A stretch of DNA of 64,000 nucleotides from Thermotoga neapolitana DSM 4359 (GCF_000018945.1 NC_011978.1:776729-840728), one strand, 5' to 3'; counted from the stretch's first letter, positions 51,210 to 61,564 are shown. The notes: generated from the sequence alone by a model not told the origin. Numbers and translations are program-made.

Positions 51210-53569
51210 CCGAGCACTGCCTCCTTCAGAACATCCGTTATTTCCCTACAGAACACGATTTCCAGTCCGTTCAAATACTCCTTTGGTATTTTTTCAACGT
51301 CTGGTCTGTTGCGCTCTGGAAGGATCACCTTTTTTATCCCTGCTCTCTTTGCTGCGAGGAGTTTTTCTCTGATTCCTCCAACCGGAAGTATCTTTCCTCT
51401 TAAGGTGATCTCTCCCGTCATCGCCACGTCTTTTTTCACTTTTTTCCCTGTGACGGCAGAGTATAGAGCCACGGTGATGGTAATACCTGCTGAAGGTCCA
51501 TCCTTTGGCACGGCACCTTCGGGAACATGTATGTGTATGTCGTTTTTTTCGAAAACATCCCTGCATTCTTCTCCGCACATTTTTCTCACCACACTGAGAG
51601 CGATTTTAGCGGATTCTTTCATGACGTCTCCCATGTAACCTGTCAGTATGAGGTTTCCTTTGCCCGGAACAAGAAGACTTTCCACGATCAAAACACTTCC
51701 ACCTGCTGGTGTCCAGGCAAGCCCGGTGACAGCCCCAACCGTATCTTCTTCCAGCACGTCTTCCGCTCTGTAGACAGCCGGACCAAGTAGTTCCTCCACG
51801 TCCTTTGTTCCTATTTTCAGATGTTTCCTCTCTTTTTTTACAAGACTTTTTCTTACAACCTTTTCTATGATCCTTTCCAGATTTCTCACACCCGCTTCTT
51901 TTGTGTATTCCCTTATGATCTTCTTGATCGCACCGGGGGTGAATTCTATCCGTGACAGACCATACTGGTTTGCGATTCGTGGAACGATGTAATCCTTTGC
52001 GATGTGGTACTTTTCCGGATCAGAGTATCCCGGTATCTCTATGATCTCCATCCTGTCTCTGAGGGCCGGTGGGATCGTGTGGAGTACGTTCGCTGTTGTG
52101 ATGAAGAGGACCTGAGAAAGGTCAAACGGTATCTCAAGGTAGTGATCCACAAAATCTTTGTTCTGCTCTGGATCGAGAACTTCGAGAAGTGCCGAGGCAG
52201 GATCTCCCTGGAAACTGATACCCATCTTGTCCACTTCGTCCAGCAGGATGACCGGGTTTTTCGTTCCAACTCTTCTGATTATCTGGATGATTCTTCCGGG
52301 CATGGCACCAACGTAGGTTCGGCGATGCCCCTTTATCTCGGCTTCATCCCTCAGCCCTCCAAGGGACATTCTTCCGAATCTTCTTCCCATGGCCTCGGCT
52401 ATGGTTCTTCCAAGGGAAGTCTTTCCAACACCTGGAGGCCCGACAAGACACAGAATCGGTGCCTTGAGATTCTTTGAAAATTTCCTTGCAACGAGGTACT
52501 CCAGGATCCTCTCTTTCACCTCTTCCAGGCCGTAGTGATTCCTGTCCAGAATCTTTCTTGTCTCTTTCACGTCTATTCTGTCTTCCGTTGTAACGTTCCA
52601 GGGAAGGTTCAGCAACCAGTCCAGATAGGTCCTCACAACGGTGGCCTCAGCACTGTAGGGGGACATCTTCTCCAGTCTCTGGATTTCTTTCACTGCTTTC
52701 TCTTTCACGTACTCTGGATAGTCGCCCTTTTCAACTTTTTCGTAGAGTTCCCTGATCTCTACCTCTTCTTCCGCCCCCAGTTCCTCTTTTATGGCCCTGA
52801 GTTTTTCGCGCAGGACGTACTCTCTCTGTGTCTTTTCTATCCTGTCTTTTACCTTCTTTTCTATCTCCTCTTCTATTTCCAGTATCTCTATTTCCTTCAC
52901 CAGAATGGAGAGGACCTTTTCGAGGCGATGCAAGGGATGGACCGTTTCAAGGAGTTCTTGCTTTGTCTCAAGGGGAACGGGTAGAATGGAGGCCACAAAA
53001 TCAGCCAGCCTGTCTGGATCCTGCATTTCCTTCAACGTGACGAGGGTTTCCTGTGGAAACTTCCTGGTTAGGTTGAAGTACCTGATCGCCTTGTCCTTCA
53101 CACTACGCATCAGTGCTTCCAATTTTTTCGTCTTCCGGTATTTCACCTTCAAAACCTCAAGTCTCACCAAAAAGAAAGGTTCTGTGGAGATGAAATCCTC
53201 CACGCGGGCTCGTTCCAGTCCCTCAACCAACACTTTGAAGGTGTCGTCGGGAAGTTTCATTATCTGAAGAACCTTGACGATCGTTCCAACTCTGTAGAGG
53301 TCTTCAGGGCCTGGATTTTCAACGGACGGATCGATCTGGTTGACAACAAAGAGAAGTCTATTGTATTTTTCCATCGCCTCTTCGAGTGCAATGAGAGATT
53401 TTTCCCTTCCAACGTAAAAGGGAACGACGGTGTTCGGAAAGACTCCCAGACCGTTTCTCAGAGGAATACAGGGAAGGCTGTCTGGAATCTCTATATCTCG
53501 CTCCTGCTGTCTGGCGTATTTTTCAAGAACCTTGAAGCTCTTTTCCACCTCTTTTGACTGCTTCGACAA
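51206..53569 (-). CDS. lon: ATP-dependent protease Lon (LonA)
   Basis: Cytoplasmic quality-control protease, 787 residues. N-terminal substrate domain ([24 protein letters not shown]), AAA+ module with Walker [12 protein letters not shown] near 375 and Walker [10 protein letters not shown], then the protease domain with the catalytic Ser in [10 protein letters not shown] near 690 and Lys in [20 protein letters not shown]. The start is TTG 53569 with a strong GAGGAGGTGA six bases before it, so the ribosome site and first 15 codons lie inside tsaE. A different Lon-type protease is encoded at 30664. Confidence 0.96.
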   Translation of the reverse strand: MSKQSKEVEKSFKVLEKYARQQERDIEIPDSLPCIPLRNGLGVFPNTVVPFYVGREKSLIALEEAMEKYNRLLFVVNQIDPSVENPGPEDLYRVGTIVKVLQIMKLPDDTFKVLVEGLERARVEDFISTEPFFLVRLEVLKVKYRKTKKLEALMRSVKDKAIRYFNLTRKFPQETLVTLKEMQDPDRLADFVASILPVPLETKQELLETVHPLHRLEKVLSILVKEIEILEIEEEIEKKVKDRIEKTQREYVLREKLRAIKEELGAEEEVEIRELYEKVEKGDYPEYVKEKAVKEIQRLEKMSPYSAEATVVRTYLDWLLNLPWNVTTEDRIDVKETRKILDRNHYGLEEVKERILEYLVARKFSKNLKAPILCLVGPPGVGKTSLGRTIAEAMGRRFGRMSLGGLRDEAEIKGHRRTYVGAMPGRIIQIIRRVGTKNPVILLDEVDKMGISFQGDPASALLEVLDPEQNKDFVDHYLEIPFDLSQVLFITTANVLHTIPPALRDRMEIIEIPGYSDPEKYHIAKDYIVPRIANQYGLSRIEFTPGAIKKIIREYTKEAGVRNLERIIEKVVRKSLVKKERKHLKIGTKDVEELLGPAVYRAEDVLEEDTVGAVTGLAWTPAGGSVLIVESLLVPGKGNLILTGYMGDVMKESAKIALSVVRKMCGEECRDVFEKNDIHIHVPEGAVPKDGPSAGITITVALYSAVTGKKVKKDVAMTGEITLRGKILPVGGIREKLLAAKRAGIKKVILPERNRPDVEKIPKEYLNGLEIVFCREITDVLKEAVLG

Positions 53570-54008
53570 GATAGTTCACCTCCTCAGGTATTGAGATTTC
53601 AACGTTCCTGGAAAGTTCATCCGCCACCTCGATCTTCACCTTTATCGCATCTTCTGGCCAGAAGTTTTCAAACAGGTCTCCCCATTCCACAACCAGCACT
53701 CCTTCTTCACTCTCCAGCACGTCTTCAACATCGAGAAGGAGAAACTCGGGATCCTTCACCCTGTAAAGATCAAGGTGGTATATCGTCTTCGCTCCGGGAT
53801 AAACGTTCATGAGCGTGAAGGTAGGACTCCTCACGATGGATTCATCCAGTCCAATCGCCCTGACCATTCCCCTCACAAACGTCGTCTTTCCTGCGCCGAG
53901 TTCACCTGACAGTACAACTACCTCTCCTCCCTTCAATGCCCCTGTCATCACCTCAGCCAGTCTTTTGAGTTTTTCTTCATCGAGATGTTCAAACACGAGT
54001 TTTTTCAT
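53523..54008 (-). CDS. tsaE: tRNA threonylcarbamoyladenosine biosynthesis protein TsaE
   Basis: P-loop ATPase needed with TsaB and TsaD for the t6A modification of tRNA; 161 residues. Walker A is LSGELGAGKTTFVRG (about 33-45). SPTFTLMNVYPGAKTIYHLDLYRV and VVEWGDLF complete the family pattern. Start ATG 54008 after GGAGG. First gene of the eleven-gene minus-strand run, divergent from the DUF72 gene with 66 bases between them. Confidence 0.93.
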   Translation of the reverse strand: MKKLVFEHLDEEKLKRLAEVMTGALKGGEVVVLSGELGAGKTTFVRGMVRAIGLDESIVRSPTFTLMNVYPGAKTIYHLDLYRVKDPEFLLLDVEDVLESEEGVLVVEWGDLFENFWPEDAIKVKIEVADELSRNVEISIPEEVNYLVEAVKRGGKELQGS

Positions 54009-54074
54009 CTTTCATTCCTCCATGTGTGTTGTACAATACATATTGAAGTATTCTTCCAGAAGGGGAAAGAACGG

Positions 54075-54860
54075 ATGGTTTATGTGGGAACGAGTGGTTT
54101 TTCCTTTGAAGATTGGAAAGGAGTAGTGTATCCTGAGCATCTGAAACCCTCTCAGTTTTTAAAATATTACTGGGCAGTACTCGGGTTTAGAATAGTCGAG
54201 TTGAACTTCACATATTATACACGACCATCGTGGCGCTCTTTTGTGCAAATGTTGAGAAAGACCCCTTCCGATTTCTATTTTACCGTAAAGCTTCCGGGAA
54301 ACGTGACGCATGTGCTCTGGAAAGAGGGAAAAGATCCGAAAGACGAGATTGAAAGCTTCGCGGAGGAGTTGAAACCACTCATCGAAGAGGGAAGGTTGAA
54401 GATGACCCTTGCCCAGTTTCCGTTTTCGTTCAAATATTCTTCCGGCAATCTGGAGTATCTGAAGCGGTTGAATGAGAGATTTCCATATCATCTTGCGTGC
54501 GAATTTCGCCACAGTTCCTGGGACAGAGACGATGTGTATCACTTCTTGAAGGAACAGAAGATAACCTTTGTGATAGTGGACGCACCGAAGATTCCGGGTC
54601 TGTTTCCTTACAGACCCATCGTGACAACGGATTATGCTTACTTCAGATTCCATGGGAGGAACGAGCGCTGGTTTGAAGCGGAAGGTGAAGAACGGTACAA
54701 TTATCTGTACAGCCGTGAAGAGTTGAGTTCTTTCTTGAACGATGTACTGAGTGTATCTCAGAAGGTGAAGGAAACGTATGTTTTTTTCAACAACTGCTAT
54801 AGGGGGCAGGCGGCGATGAACGCGCTTGAGTTCAAAAAGATGCTGGAGGAGAGAGTGTGA
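54075..54860 (+). CDS. DUF72 family protein
   Basis: TIM-barrel-like protein of unknown function, 261 residues from the ATG at 54075 (MVYVGTSGFSFEDWKG) after AGGGGAAAG. The family pattern is good: VGTSGFSFEDWKGVVYP, FRIVELNFTYYTRPSW, FYFTVKLP, YHLACEFRHSSWD, YFRFHGR and VYVFFNNCYRGQAA near the C-terminus. No proven activity is known to me for the family. It heads the plus-strand run leading to glmU. Confidence 0.9.
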   Translation: MVYVGTSGFSFEDWKGVVYPEHLKPSQFLKYYWAVLGFRIVELNFTYYTRPSWRSFVQMLRKTPSDFYFTVKLPGNVTHVLWKEGKDPKDEIESFAEELKPLIEEGRLKMTLAQFPFSFKYSSGNLEYLKRLNERFPYHLACEFRHSSWDRDDVYHFLKEQKITFVIVDAPKIPGLFPYRPIVTTDYAYFRFHGRNERWFEAEGEERYNYLYSREELSSFLNDVLSVSQKVKETYVFFNNCYRGQAAMNALEFKKMLEERV

Positions 54861-55159
54861 GTGCTCTGGATGATATACTGAACGTCCTTGAGGAATCTCA
54901 GGAAGACATCTTCGATCTCATGGAAAAACACATTCACTATCTCAGAAAGAAATACTCAGATGAGGAAATTCACGAGGCGCTTCAGATGATACTGTTTGCC
55001 ATGGAGATCTCACAAAAGCCGATTGTTCATCACGTTTTCGAGACTTTCCCCAGGGAAAAGAGGGTGTTCGTGGAGGACGAGATAACAAAAGAAGAGATCG
55101 AAGGATTCTTGAAGGGAGAACTGAACGAACTGGATATTGAAAAGAAAAACTGGTTTTGA
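54857..55159 (+). CDS. Small acidic helical protein, function unknown
   Basis: 100 residues, GTG start overlapping the DUF72 stop (GTGA). Predicted nearly all helical and acidic, with LDDILNVLEESQEDIFDLMEKH at the start and KEEIEGFLKGELNELDIEKKNWF at the end. No cysteines apart from none seen, no membrane span and no family that I recognise. It sits 11 bases before glmU and shares its transcript. Confidence 0.75.
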   Translation: MSALDDILNVLEESQEDIFDLMEKHIHYLRKKYSDEEIHEALQMILFAMEISQKPIVHHVFETFPREKRVFVEDEITKEEIEGFLKGELNELDIEKKNWF

Positions 55160-55170
55160 GAGGTGAAACC

Positions 55171-56505
55171 ATGAAGGCGCTCATCCTGGCTGCCGGAAAG
55201 GGAACAAGGATGAAGTCCAGAATACCGAAAGTTCTACACAGACTCTCCGGCAAATCCATGATAGAATGGGTGGTCGATACGGCGGGGAAGGTGGCCCAGG
55301 AAGTTGGTGTTGTTCTCGGTTTTGAAGCAGAAAAGGTCAGAAAACACCTTCCAGAATGGGTTAGGATTTTCATCCAGGAAGAGCAACTGGGAACAGCACA
55401 CGCTGTGATGTGTGCAAGAAGTTTTTTAGAACCAGACGATGATGTTATCATCCTATACGGGGATGTCCCACTGATAAGTGAAAACACCCTCAAGAGGATG
55501 ATCGAAGAACACAGAAAAGGAGCGGATGTCACGATCCTTGTGGCAGACGTGGAGGATCCTTCTGGATACGGTCGGGTTGTGGGGGACGGGGGAAGATACA
55601 GGATAATAGAGGAAGTGGATCTTCCGGAGAATCTGAAAGGAATCAAAACGATCAACACGGGTTTTTACGTCTTTTCTGGTGAGTTTCTCTTGGAAGTGCT
55701 TCCAAAGATCAAGAACGACAATGCGAAAGGAGAGTACTACCTCACAGATGCGGTGAACCTCGCTGAGAATGTTCGGGTTGTCAGAACAGCAGATCCTCTG
55801 GAGATCACAGGAGTGAACACAAGGAAAACCCTGGTCTGGCTTGAAGATCAGCTGAGAAGAAGAAAAATAGAAGAACTTCTCGAAAACGGTGTTACGATAC
55901 TGGATCCGAACACCACATACATACATTATTCGGTGGAGATTGGGATGGACACGATTGTATATCCCATGACCTTCATAGAAGGGAAAACGAGAATAGGTGA
56001 AGGCTGCGAAATAGGCCCCTTGAGCCGCATCGTGGACTGCGAAGTGGGGAACAACGTAAAAATAATGCGCTCAGAGTGCTTCAAAAGCGTGATAGAGGAC
56101 GATGTTTCCGTTGGACCTTTCGCAAGGCTGAGAGAGGGAACCGTTTTGAAGAAATCGTCAAAAATCGGAAATTTTGTTGAAATCAAAAAAAGTACAATTG
56201 GAGAGGGAACGAAGGCCCAGCATCTCAGTTACATAGGGGATGCTTATGTTGGAATGAACGTGAACATAGGAGCCGGCACCATCACGTGCAACTACGATGG
56301 AAAGAGGAAAAACCCCACTTTCATCGAAGACGAAACCTTCATAGGAAGCAACACATCACTGGTGGCACCTGTTCGTATAGGAAAGGGAGCCCTCATAGGA
56401 GCCGGATCTGTGATCACAGAAGACGTTCCTCCATACTCTCTGGGTCTGGGAAGAGCCCGCCAGATCGTGAAAGAAGGGTGGGTACTGAAGAGAAAGGAGG
56501 AATGA
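55171..56505 (+). CDS. glmU: Bifunctional GlcNAc-1-phosphate uridyltransferase / glucosamine-1-phosphate acetyltransferase
   Basis: Makes UDP-GlcNAc for the cell wall in two steps; 444 residues from the ATG at 55171 (MKALILAAGKGTRM). The N-terminal uridyltransferase has LILAAGKGTRMKS, IPKVLHRLSGKSM, EQLGTAHAVM and YGDVPLI. The C-terminal left-handed beta-helix acetyltransferase has NVNIGAGTITCNYDGKRK, FIGSNTSLVAPVRIGKGALIGAGSVIT. Shine-Dalgarno GAGAGGTGAAACC. The prs ATG follows one base after the glmU stop codon. Confidence 0.97.
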   Translation: MKALILAAGKGTRMKSRIPKVLHRLSGKSMIEWVVDTAGKVAQEVGVVLGFEAEKVRKHLPEWVRIFIQEEQLGTAHAVMCARSFLEPDDDVIILYGDVPLISENTLKRMIEEHRKGADVTILVADVEDPSGYGRVVGDGGRYRIIEEVDLPENLKGIKTINTGFYVFSGEFLLEVLPKIKNDNAKGEYYLTDAVNLAENVRVVRTADPLEITGVNTRKTLVWLEDQLRRRKIEELLENGVTILDPNTTYIHYSVEIGMDTIVYPMTFIEGKTRIGEGCEIGPLSRIVDCEVGNNVKIMRSECFKSVIEDDVSVGPFARLREGTVLKKSSKIGNFVEIKKSTIGEGTKAQHLSYIGDAYVGMNVNIGAGTITCNYDGKRKNPTFIEDETFIGSNTSLVAPVRIGKGALIGAGSVITEDVPPYSLGLGRARQIVKEGWVLKRKEE

Positions 56506-56506
56506 T

Positions 56507-57454
56507 ATGTCTTTTTCAAACGAGATGAAGGTTTTTGCTGGAAATTCTAACAAGCCTCTTGCAGAGAAGATAGCAAGGTACCTGAATCTTCAGCTCGGTG
56601 ACTGCGAGGTTGGCAGGTTCGCTGATGGGGAGATAAACGTCCGAATAAACGAGACAGTGAGAGGCCATGACATATTCCTCATTCAATCCACATCTCCCCC
56701 GGTCAACGAAAACTTGATGGAACTTCTCATCATGATCGATGCGTTCAAGAGGGCTTCAGCCAACACGATAGCCGTCGTTATTCCTTACTATGGATACGCA
56801 AGGCAAGACAGAAAAGCAAAGGGAAGAGACCCGATAAGTGCCAAACTGGTGGCAAATTTGATCACGGTGGCTGGAGCAACGCGAGTTCTCACGGTCGATC
56901 TTCACGCAGAACAGATTCAGGGATTCTTCGACATACCGGTTGACAATCTGTGGAGTTATCCTGTGTTTGCAGAAGAACTGCAAAAAAGAGAGGAGATAGT
57001 CCCCGAAGAGACGGTGGTTGTGTCTCCAGATGTGGGTGGAGTGAGAAGGGCAAGAAGAATGGCAGAACGACTGAAAACATCCCTTGCCATACTTGACAAA
57101 AGAAGACCGAGTGACAACGTGGCGGAGGTTGTAAACATAATAGGAGAAGTGAAGGACAAGGTAGTTATCCTTTTTGATGATATAATAGATACTGCCCATT
57201 CGATAGTGAAGGGTGCTGAGGCTTTGAAGAAAGCCGGTGCGAAAAAGATCATCGCCTGTGCAACACACGGGGTGTTCTCGGAGAACGCCCTCGAGAGAAT
57301 AGAGAATTCCCCGATAGACACCGTCTACATAACGGATACCATTTACCATGAAAGGCTGCCTGAAAAGGTTAAGGTTATCTCAGTGGCAAACCTGATAGGA
57401 GAAGCTATCATGAGGATCAGAAAGCATCTGTCGGTGAGCATACTCTTCAGATGA
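56507..57454 (+). CDS. prs: Ribose-phosphate pyrophosphokinase
   Basis: Makes PRPP from ribose 5-phosphate and ATP, feeding nucleotide, histidine and tryptophan synthesis; 315 residues. RFADGEINVRINETVRGHD, the ATP loop YYGYARQDRKAKGRDPISAKLVANL, the flag VDLHAEQIQGFF and the PRPP site VILFDDIIDTAHS are all complete. AAAGGAGG precedes the ATG. Pairing with glmU and bL25 in one run is common in Gram-positive-like gene orders. Confidence 0.97.
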   Translation: MSFSNEMKVFAGNSNKPLAEKIARYLNLQLGDCEVGRFADGEINVRINETVRGHDIFLIQSTSPPVNENLMELLIMIDAFKRASANTIAVVIPYYGYARQDRKAKGRDPISAKLVANLITVAGATRVLTVDLHAEQIQGFFDIPVDNLWSYPVFAEELQKREEIVPEETVVVSPDVGGVRRARRMAERLKTSLAILDKRRPSDNVAEVVNIIGEVKDKVVILFDDIIDTAHSIVKGAEALKKAGAKKIIACATHGVFSENALERIENSPIDTVYITDTIYHERLPEKVKVISVANLIGEAIMRIRKHLSVSILFR

Positions 57455-57476
57455 AGACCTACAGGAGGGAGAAAAG

Positions 57477-58124
57477 ATGGTAAGTCTAGAGGTCAGATTG
57501 AGAACACCGAAGGGCAAAAGAGAAGCAAAGCGCCTCAGAAGAAGAGGAGAAGTACCAGCCGTTGTGTACGGACCCGCAACGGATCCTATTCCCGTGAAGA
57601 TAAAAAGATCGCTGCTTGAAAAGGTCTTCCACACGATAACCGAAACCACTCCCATTCGTCTGGTTATCAAGGATGATGAGGAAAGGACCGTGTCTGAGAA
57701 GACCGTGTTCTTGAAGATGATCCAGAGAGACAAGGTCTCCGAAGCGATCGTCCACGTGGATTTTTATGAACCCGTCAAGGGTCACAGGATGAGGATCAAC
57801 GTTCCTCTCAAAGTGGTAGGAAAACCCGTCGGTGTGGAAAAAGGTGGCTTCCTTGAAGTCTACCATGAAGAGATCCCCGTTGAAACAGACCCCGACAGGG
57901 TACCACAGGAGATAGAAGTGGATGTTTCTTCACTGGATCTTGGAGATGTGATCCACGCAAGGGATCTGAAGCTCCCAGAGGGTGTGAAATGTCTTCTGGA
58001 AGATGAAGAAGCAGTGGTATCCATCCTTGTTCCTAAAGAAGTATCCATCGAGGAAGAAGAAGTAGAAGAAGAAGTAGCAGAACCGGAAGTAATAAAGAGG
58101 AAGGAAGAAGAGGAAGAAGAGTAA
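57477..58124 (+). CDS. rplY: Ribosomal protein bL25, CTC form
   Basis: Binds 5S rRNA in the large subunit; 215 residues, so the long CTC type with a C-terminal extension. N-terminal [28 protein letters not shown] is diagnostic, and the C-terminal domain has [19 protein letters not shown] and [18 protein letters not shown]. It ends in a strongly acidic tail ([14 protein letters not shown] then a Glu run). Pth begins on the very next base after the stop. Confidence 0.96.
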
Positions 58125-58685
58125 ATGGTCGTTGTGGGGCTGGGAAACCCAGGCCCACGTTATGCCTTCACGAGGCATAACGTGGGTTTCCTTTTTCTGG
58201 ATTACTTGAAAAGCAAAGGCTGGAAGTCGGAAAAATTTTTCGAGTGGAACAAGACAGAACTGGATGGCCACGAAATTGTACTTGTGAAACCGCTGACTTA
58301 CATGAATCTCAGCGGTGTTGCTATGCCTTATATAATGCGTTTCTTTCGAGTGAACGTGGATGATATAATAGTAGTGTACGACGATGTGAGTCTGAAGCTT
58401 GGAAAGATCAGGATCAGAAAGAAAGGTTCAGATGGTGGACACAACGGAATGAAGTCGATAATTCAGGCACTCGGAACACAGGAGATAAAGCGCATAAGAA
58501 TCGGAATAGGAGAGAAACCAGAGGGAATGAATTTGGTGGACTTCGTTCTGGGAGAATTTTCAGAAGAGGAATTCAAAGTACTTCAGAAAGTCTTTGAGCT
58601 TTCCAGAAATGCACTGGTGACAATTCTTAACGAAGGAATAGACAAGGCAATGTCCGTTTACAACTCTTTAGAGGTGAGAGTATGA
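58125..58685 (+). CDS. pth: Peptidyl-tRNA hydrolase
   Basis: Frees tRNA from stalled peptidyl-tRNA; 186 residues. [24 protein letters not shown] at the start holds the catalytic His; [38 protein letters not shown] complete the active site. It starts with ATG immediately after the bL25 stop and has no separate Shine-Dalgarno beyond the Glu-codon run (GAAGAGG), which suggests translational coupling. A perfect 13-bp hairpin followed by a pyrimidine-rich run lies 30 bases into the coding sequence. Confidence 0.95.
58154..58197 (+). promoter_or_regulatory. Strong hairpin with U-rich tail inside the start of pth
   Basis: CCCACGTTATGCC (58154-58166) pairs perfectly with GGCATAACGTGGG (58174-58186) across a 7-nt loop, then TTTCCTTTTT follows. 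A second stem, GGAAACCCA (58143-58151) with TGGGTTTCC (58183-58191), competes for the right arm. It has the shape of a terminator or attenuator but lies in coding sequence. Confidence 0.6.
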
Positions 58686-59080
58686 GATGCATGAAATGTG
58701 GTCAAAAAGCTTCCTATTTCTATCAAATAGATTTCGATGGTGTAGAGAAAAAGATCTCTTACTGCAAAAAATGTGTAGTCGAAGTTCTGAGAAACAGCGT
58801 GCCTCTCAGAAAGATTGCTGGTGTTCCGGACGAGACCCTCAAAAAAGGAAGACATGTTTTTGAAGATGAAATGGCTGTTTTCGTAGAGATTCCTGTCTAT
58901 GTGATGGAGCAGATGTTTGGAAAATGGCATCCACAGGAAAGGGAAGTCCTTCTGAACGAAAGGAAGATAGCGTTTCTTGAGCGAAAATTGAAGGAAGCCA
59001 TAAAGAACGAAGACTACAGGAAAGCGAGTCGATTGAAACAGCTGATCACTCAGATAAAGAGAAAGATGGATGTGAAATGA
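58682..59080 (+). CDS. McsA-like zinc-finger/UVR-motif protein
   Basis: Relative of the McsA/excinuclease UVR-domain proteins, 132 residues. The N-terminus has a zinc finger (CMKCG at residues 3-7, CKKC near 30), and the C-terminus a UVR motif ([25 protein letters not shown], about 99-125). In Firmicutes McsA works with an arginine kinase on stress proteins; no kinase gene is beside this one, so the role here is open. Its start overlaps the pth stop (ATGA). Confidence 0.85.
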
Positions 59081-59100
59081 AAGCCCCTCAAGGGGGCTTT
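59080..59100. terminator. Bidirectional hairpin between the McsA-like gene and the beta-mannosidase
   Basis: AAAGCCCC / GGGGCTTT, 8-bp stem and 5-nt loop, between two convergent stop codons. U-tracts on both sides are weak. Confidence 0.65.
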
Positions 59101-61463
59101 CATCTTTCTAGATAATCAAAAAGGGATTTCACATCGAAAAACCCACCTGGCTTTTTGAGAATGATCTTTTCTCCGGGCTCAAGGAACAGGAAGTCGTCTT
59201 CTGGCAGTTCCTCTGAGAGGATCTTGATACCGAAAGCAGGCCTTTCTGCTGTTATTTCGATTTCATTCTCTTTTTCAATCACCGAGATCCCCGGATCTGG
59301 AACGTCCATCTCTCTCCATTTCTTCAGGATCCTGTAGTTCTTGAAAGATCTGCCTTCTACCCTCACTTCTACAAAGAACACCAGATCATCCGAAGTGGAA
59401 ACGGTATCCACCAGGGTTACTGAATCTGCTGGTAACGTGACATCGTAGAACTTTTCAAACACCAGATCTCCTGACACTCTGTAGGCTGCAAATCTGACAC
59501 TGGCTTTTTTAAGCTCTCTGAGATCGCTCACAACAAAAAGACCCACCTTGCCATCGACTTTCTTCACAACCGGAAGCACGTCCGCGAAGAACCTTCTTGC
59601 GTAATAGTACAGTGCTTTTGGTCTTTTGAAGTAATCCACGGCAGACCAACTGAAAACAGGCCAGCTGTCGTTCAATTGCCAGAAGAGCGTTCCTGCCGTT
59701 TTGTATTTTCTGCTTCTCCAGTGTTCCACACCGAACTTGATCGCCTCTGCCTGATTGAGCTGAGACAGATAAACAAAACTTTCGAAGTCTCTGCAGCGGC
59801 CAAAGTTTCCGTAGATGAACCTGATGAGTCTTTCCTGCCCTTCGACCTGCTTGTTGTGTTTCAGCATTACCGGGTGAAATGGATCTCTTTCCTGTGGTTT
59901 TGAGAAGAATTCAATCGTCTTCATATGGGGGGCTCCCTGAAAACCGAACTCGCTTATGAACTTTCCGGTGTCTTTTTCGTAATGATCGTAGTTCATCCAG
60001 CCGCTCCATACGTTCCAGACGTGCCTGTCACCTTCTTTTTCACTGTTTGCCTTCTCTCCACCGTACGGGCTGGAAGGCCAGTACGGAGTTGCGGGATCTT
60101 CCTCTGCACATATTCTGGGAAAGTCGAAAAGGTAGAGTCTGTTTCCCAGATTGATACCGTCCACTTTTCTTGACATGTTACCCCATTCGTCAAATCCCCA
60201 GTTGTTCTCGTTGTTACCACACCACAAAACGATGGAAGGATGGTACCTGAGTTTTCTCACGATCTTTCTTGCCTCATCGTTTGCTAACTTTCTGAACCAT
60301 GGCAGATGATCTGGATATTCCAGACACGCGTACATGAAGTCCTGCCATACCATGATCCCAAGTTCGTCACACAGTTTGTAGAAATCTTCGCTCTCGTAGA
60401 TCCCGCCACCCCAGACCCTCAGCATGTTCATGTTGGCCTCTTTTGCCATCTTTACGAGTTTCTCGTAATCTTCTGTTTTCAACCATGTGAGGATGTTGTC
60501 CGCCGGTATCCAATTTGCTCCCTTTGCGAAGACTTTCTCACCGTTGATCTCGAAGATGAAAGTCTTTCCTTCACCATCTGGTTCCTGTAAAATCCTTACC
60601 TTTCTCAAACCGATTTTTTTCTCTTCCCTGTATACTTCTTTTTCCGATTCTTTCAGAATGAAGGTGAAATCGTAGAGGTACGGTTCTCCAACATTCCAAG
60701 GGTACCAGAGTTTCACGTTCTTCAGGCTGAAAACACCCTCGAAGAACTTTTCACCGTTTTTCTCCATCACCTGATAACTTCCCATCTTCTCGCCGTTTAC
60801 AAAAACATCGACTGAAAGATCCCCTTCTCCATAAACGAACCCGTTCACTTTTACCACGGCATCCTTTCCCTTCAGATCAACGAGGTAAGCGGTGGAGTCC
60901 TGAAGACGGGCTTTTCTGTACGTTTCAATGTAAACGGGTCTCCAGATACCACTCGTTACAATTCGAGCACCCCAGTCCCATCCGTAGGAGTACTGAGCTT
61001 TTCGAATGTAACCCCTGATGCTGTCCTCTGGACCACCCAGCACCCCGTAATTTTGTTCAAGGGTCTTTGGAACTTTCACAGGAGACTTTATGAACACCCT
61101 GAGGTGATTCTTCTCTTTCAGCACACCTTTGATGTCGAACCGATACTCCAGGAACATGTCTTCTGTGCTTCCAAGATACACATCGTTCAGGTAAACGTCG
61201 GCCAGTGTATCTATTCCTTCGAAGACAAGGTCGACCCTATCTTCGTCTAAGAGATCTTCCCGAAAGTTGAACTCTCTCTCGTAGATCCACTCTCTATCTT
61301 CGATTTCTTTAAAAAGATCTTCGTTGGTTCCCACATAGGGATGGGGAAGCAATCCCTCCCTGACCAGATCAGCCTGAACGACTCCCGGGACAAGCCCCAC
61401 AAGGGAGAATTCCCCCTTCGAATCTCTGATTTGCCATCTTCCGTTGAGATCGATTCGTCTCAT
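59100..61463 (-). CDS. Beta-mannosidase, glycoside hydrolase family 2
   Basis: Removes terminal beta-mannose from mannooligosaccharides; 787 residues from the ATG at 61463 after GGAGGGAGG. Layout: sugar-binding jelly roll with LNGRWQIRDSKGEFSLVGLVPGVVQADL, immunoglobulin-like domains, then a TIM barrel. Acid/base Glu is in VLWCGNNENNWGF near 430, nucleophile Glu in ISEFGFQGAP near 525. No signal peptide, so it acts on imported sugars. It corresponds to T. maritima Man2 as I recall. Divergent from lepA; not linked to the mannoside operon at 12383. Confidence 0.95.
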   Translation of the reverse strand: MRRIDLNGRWQIRDSKGEFSLVGLVPGVVQADLVREGLLPHPYVGTNEDLFKEIEDREWIYEREFNFREDLLDEDRVDLVFEGIDTLADVYLNDVYLGSTEDMFLEYRFDIKGVLKEKNHLRVFIKSPVKVPKTLEQNYGVLGGPEDSIRGYIRKAQYSYGWDWGARIVTSGIWRPVYIETYRKARLQDSTAYLVDLKGKDAVVKVNGFVYGEGDLSVDVFVNGEKMGSYQVMEKNGEKFFEGVFSLKNVKLWYPWNVGEPYLYDFTFILKESEKEVYREEKKIGLRKVRILQEPDGEGKTFIFEINGEKVFAKGANWIPADNILTWLKTEDYEKLVKMAKEANMNMLRVWGGGIYESEDFYKLCDELGIMVWQDFMYACLEYPDHLPWFRKLANDEARKIVRKLRYHPSIVLWCGNNENNWGFDEWGNMSRKVDGINLGNRLYLFDFPRICAEEDPATPYWPSSPYGGEKANSEKEGDRHVWNVWSGWMNYDHYEKDTGKFISEFGFQGAPHMKTIEFFSKPQERDPFHPVMLKHNKQVEGQERLIRFIYGNFGRCRDFESFVYLSQLNQAEAIKFGVEHWRSRKYKTAGTLFWQLNDSWPVFSWSAVDYFKRPKALYYYARRFFADVLPVVKKVDGKVGLFVVSDLRELKKASVRFAAYRVSGDLVFEKFYDVTLPADSVTLVDTVSTSDDLVFFVEVRVEGRSFKNYRILKKWREMDVPDPGISVIEKENEIEITAERPAFGIKILSEELPEDDFLFLEPGEKIILKKPGGFFDVKSLFDYLER

Positions 61464-61486
61464 AAACCTCCCTCCTTCCTTTTGAA

Positions 61487-61495
61487 TGTATATCA
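61487..61495 (-). promoter_or_regulatory. Extended -10 promoter of the beta-mannosidase gene
   Basis: Minus strand TGATATACA, about 25 bases before the start; no clear -35. Confidence 0.45.
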
Positions 61496-61517
61496 CAGAG
61501 AAGTTGAAAAAACGAAA

Positions 61518-61526
61518 TGGTAAAAT
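61518..61526 (+). promoter_or_regulatory. Extended -10 promoter of lepA
   Basis: TGGTAAAAT, about 38 bases before the lepA start; no clear -35. Confidence 0.45.
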
Positions 61527-61564
61527 TCAAAAGTGAGGTTAATTTCTCCGGAGGTGATCTGTGA

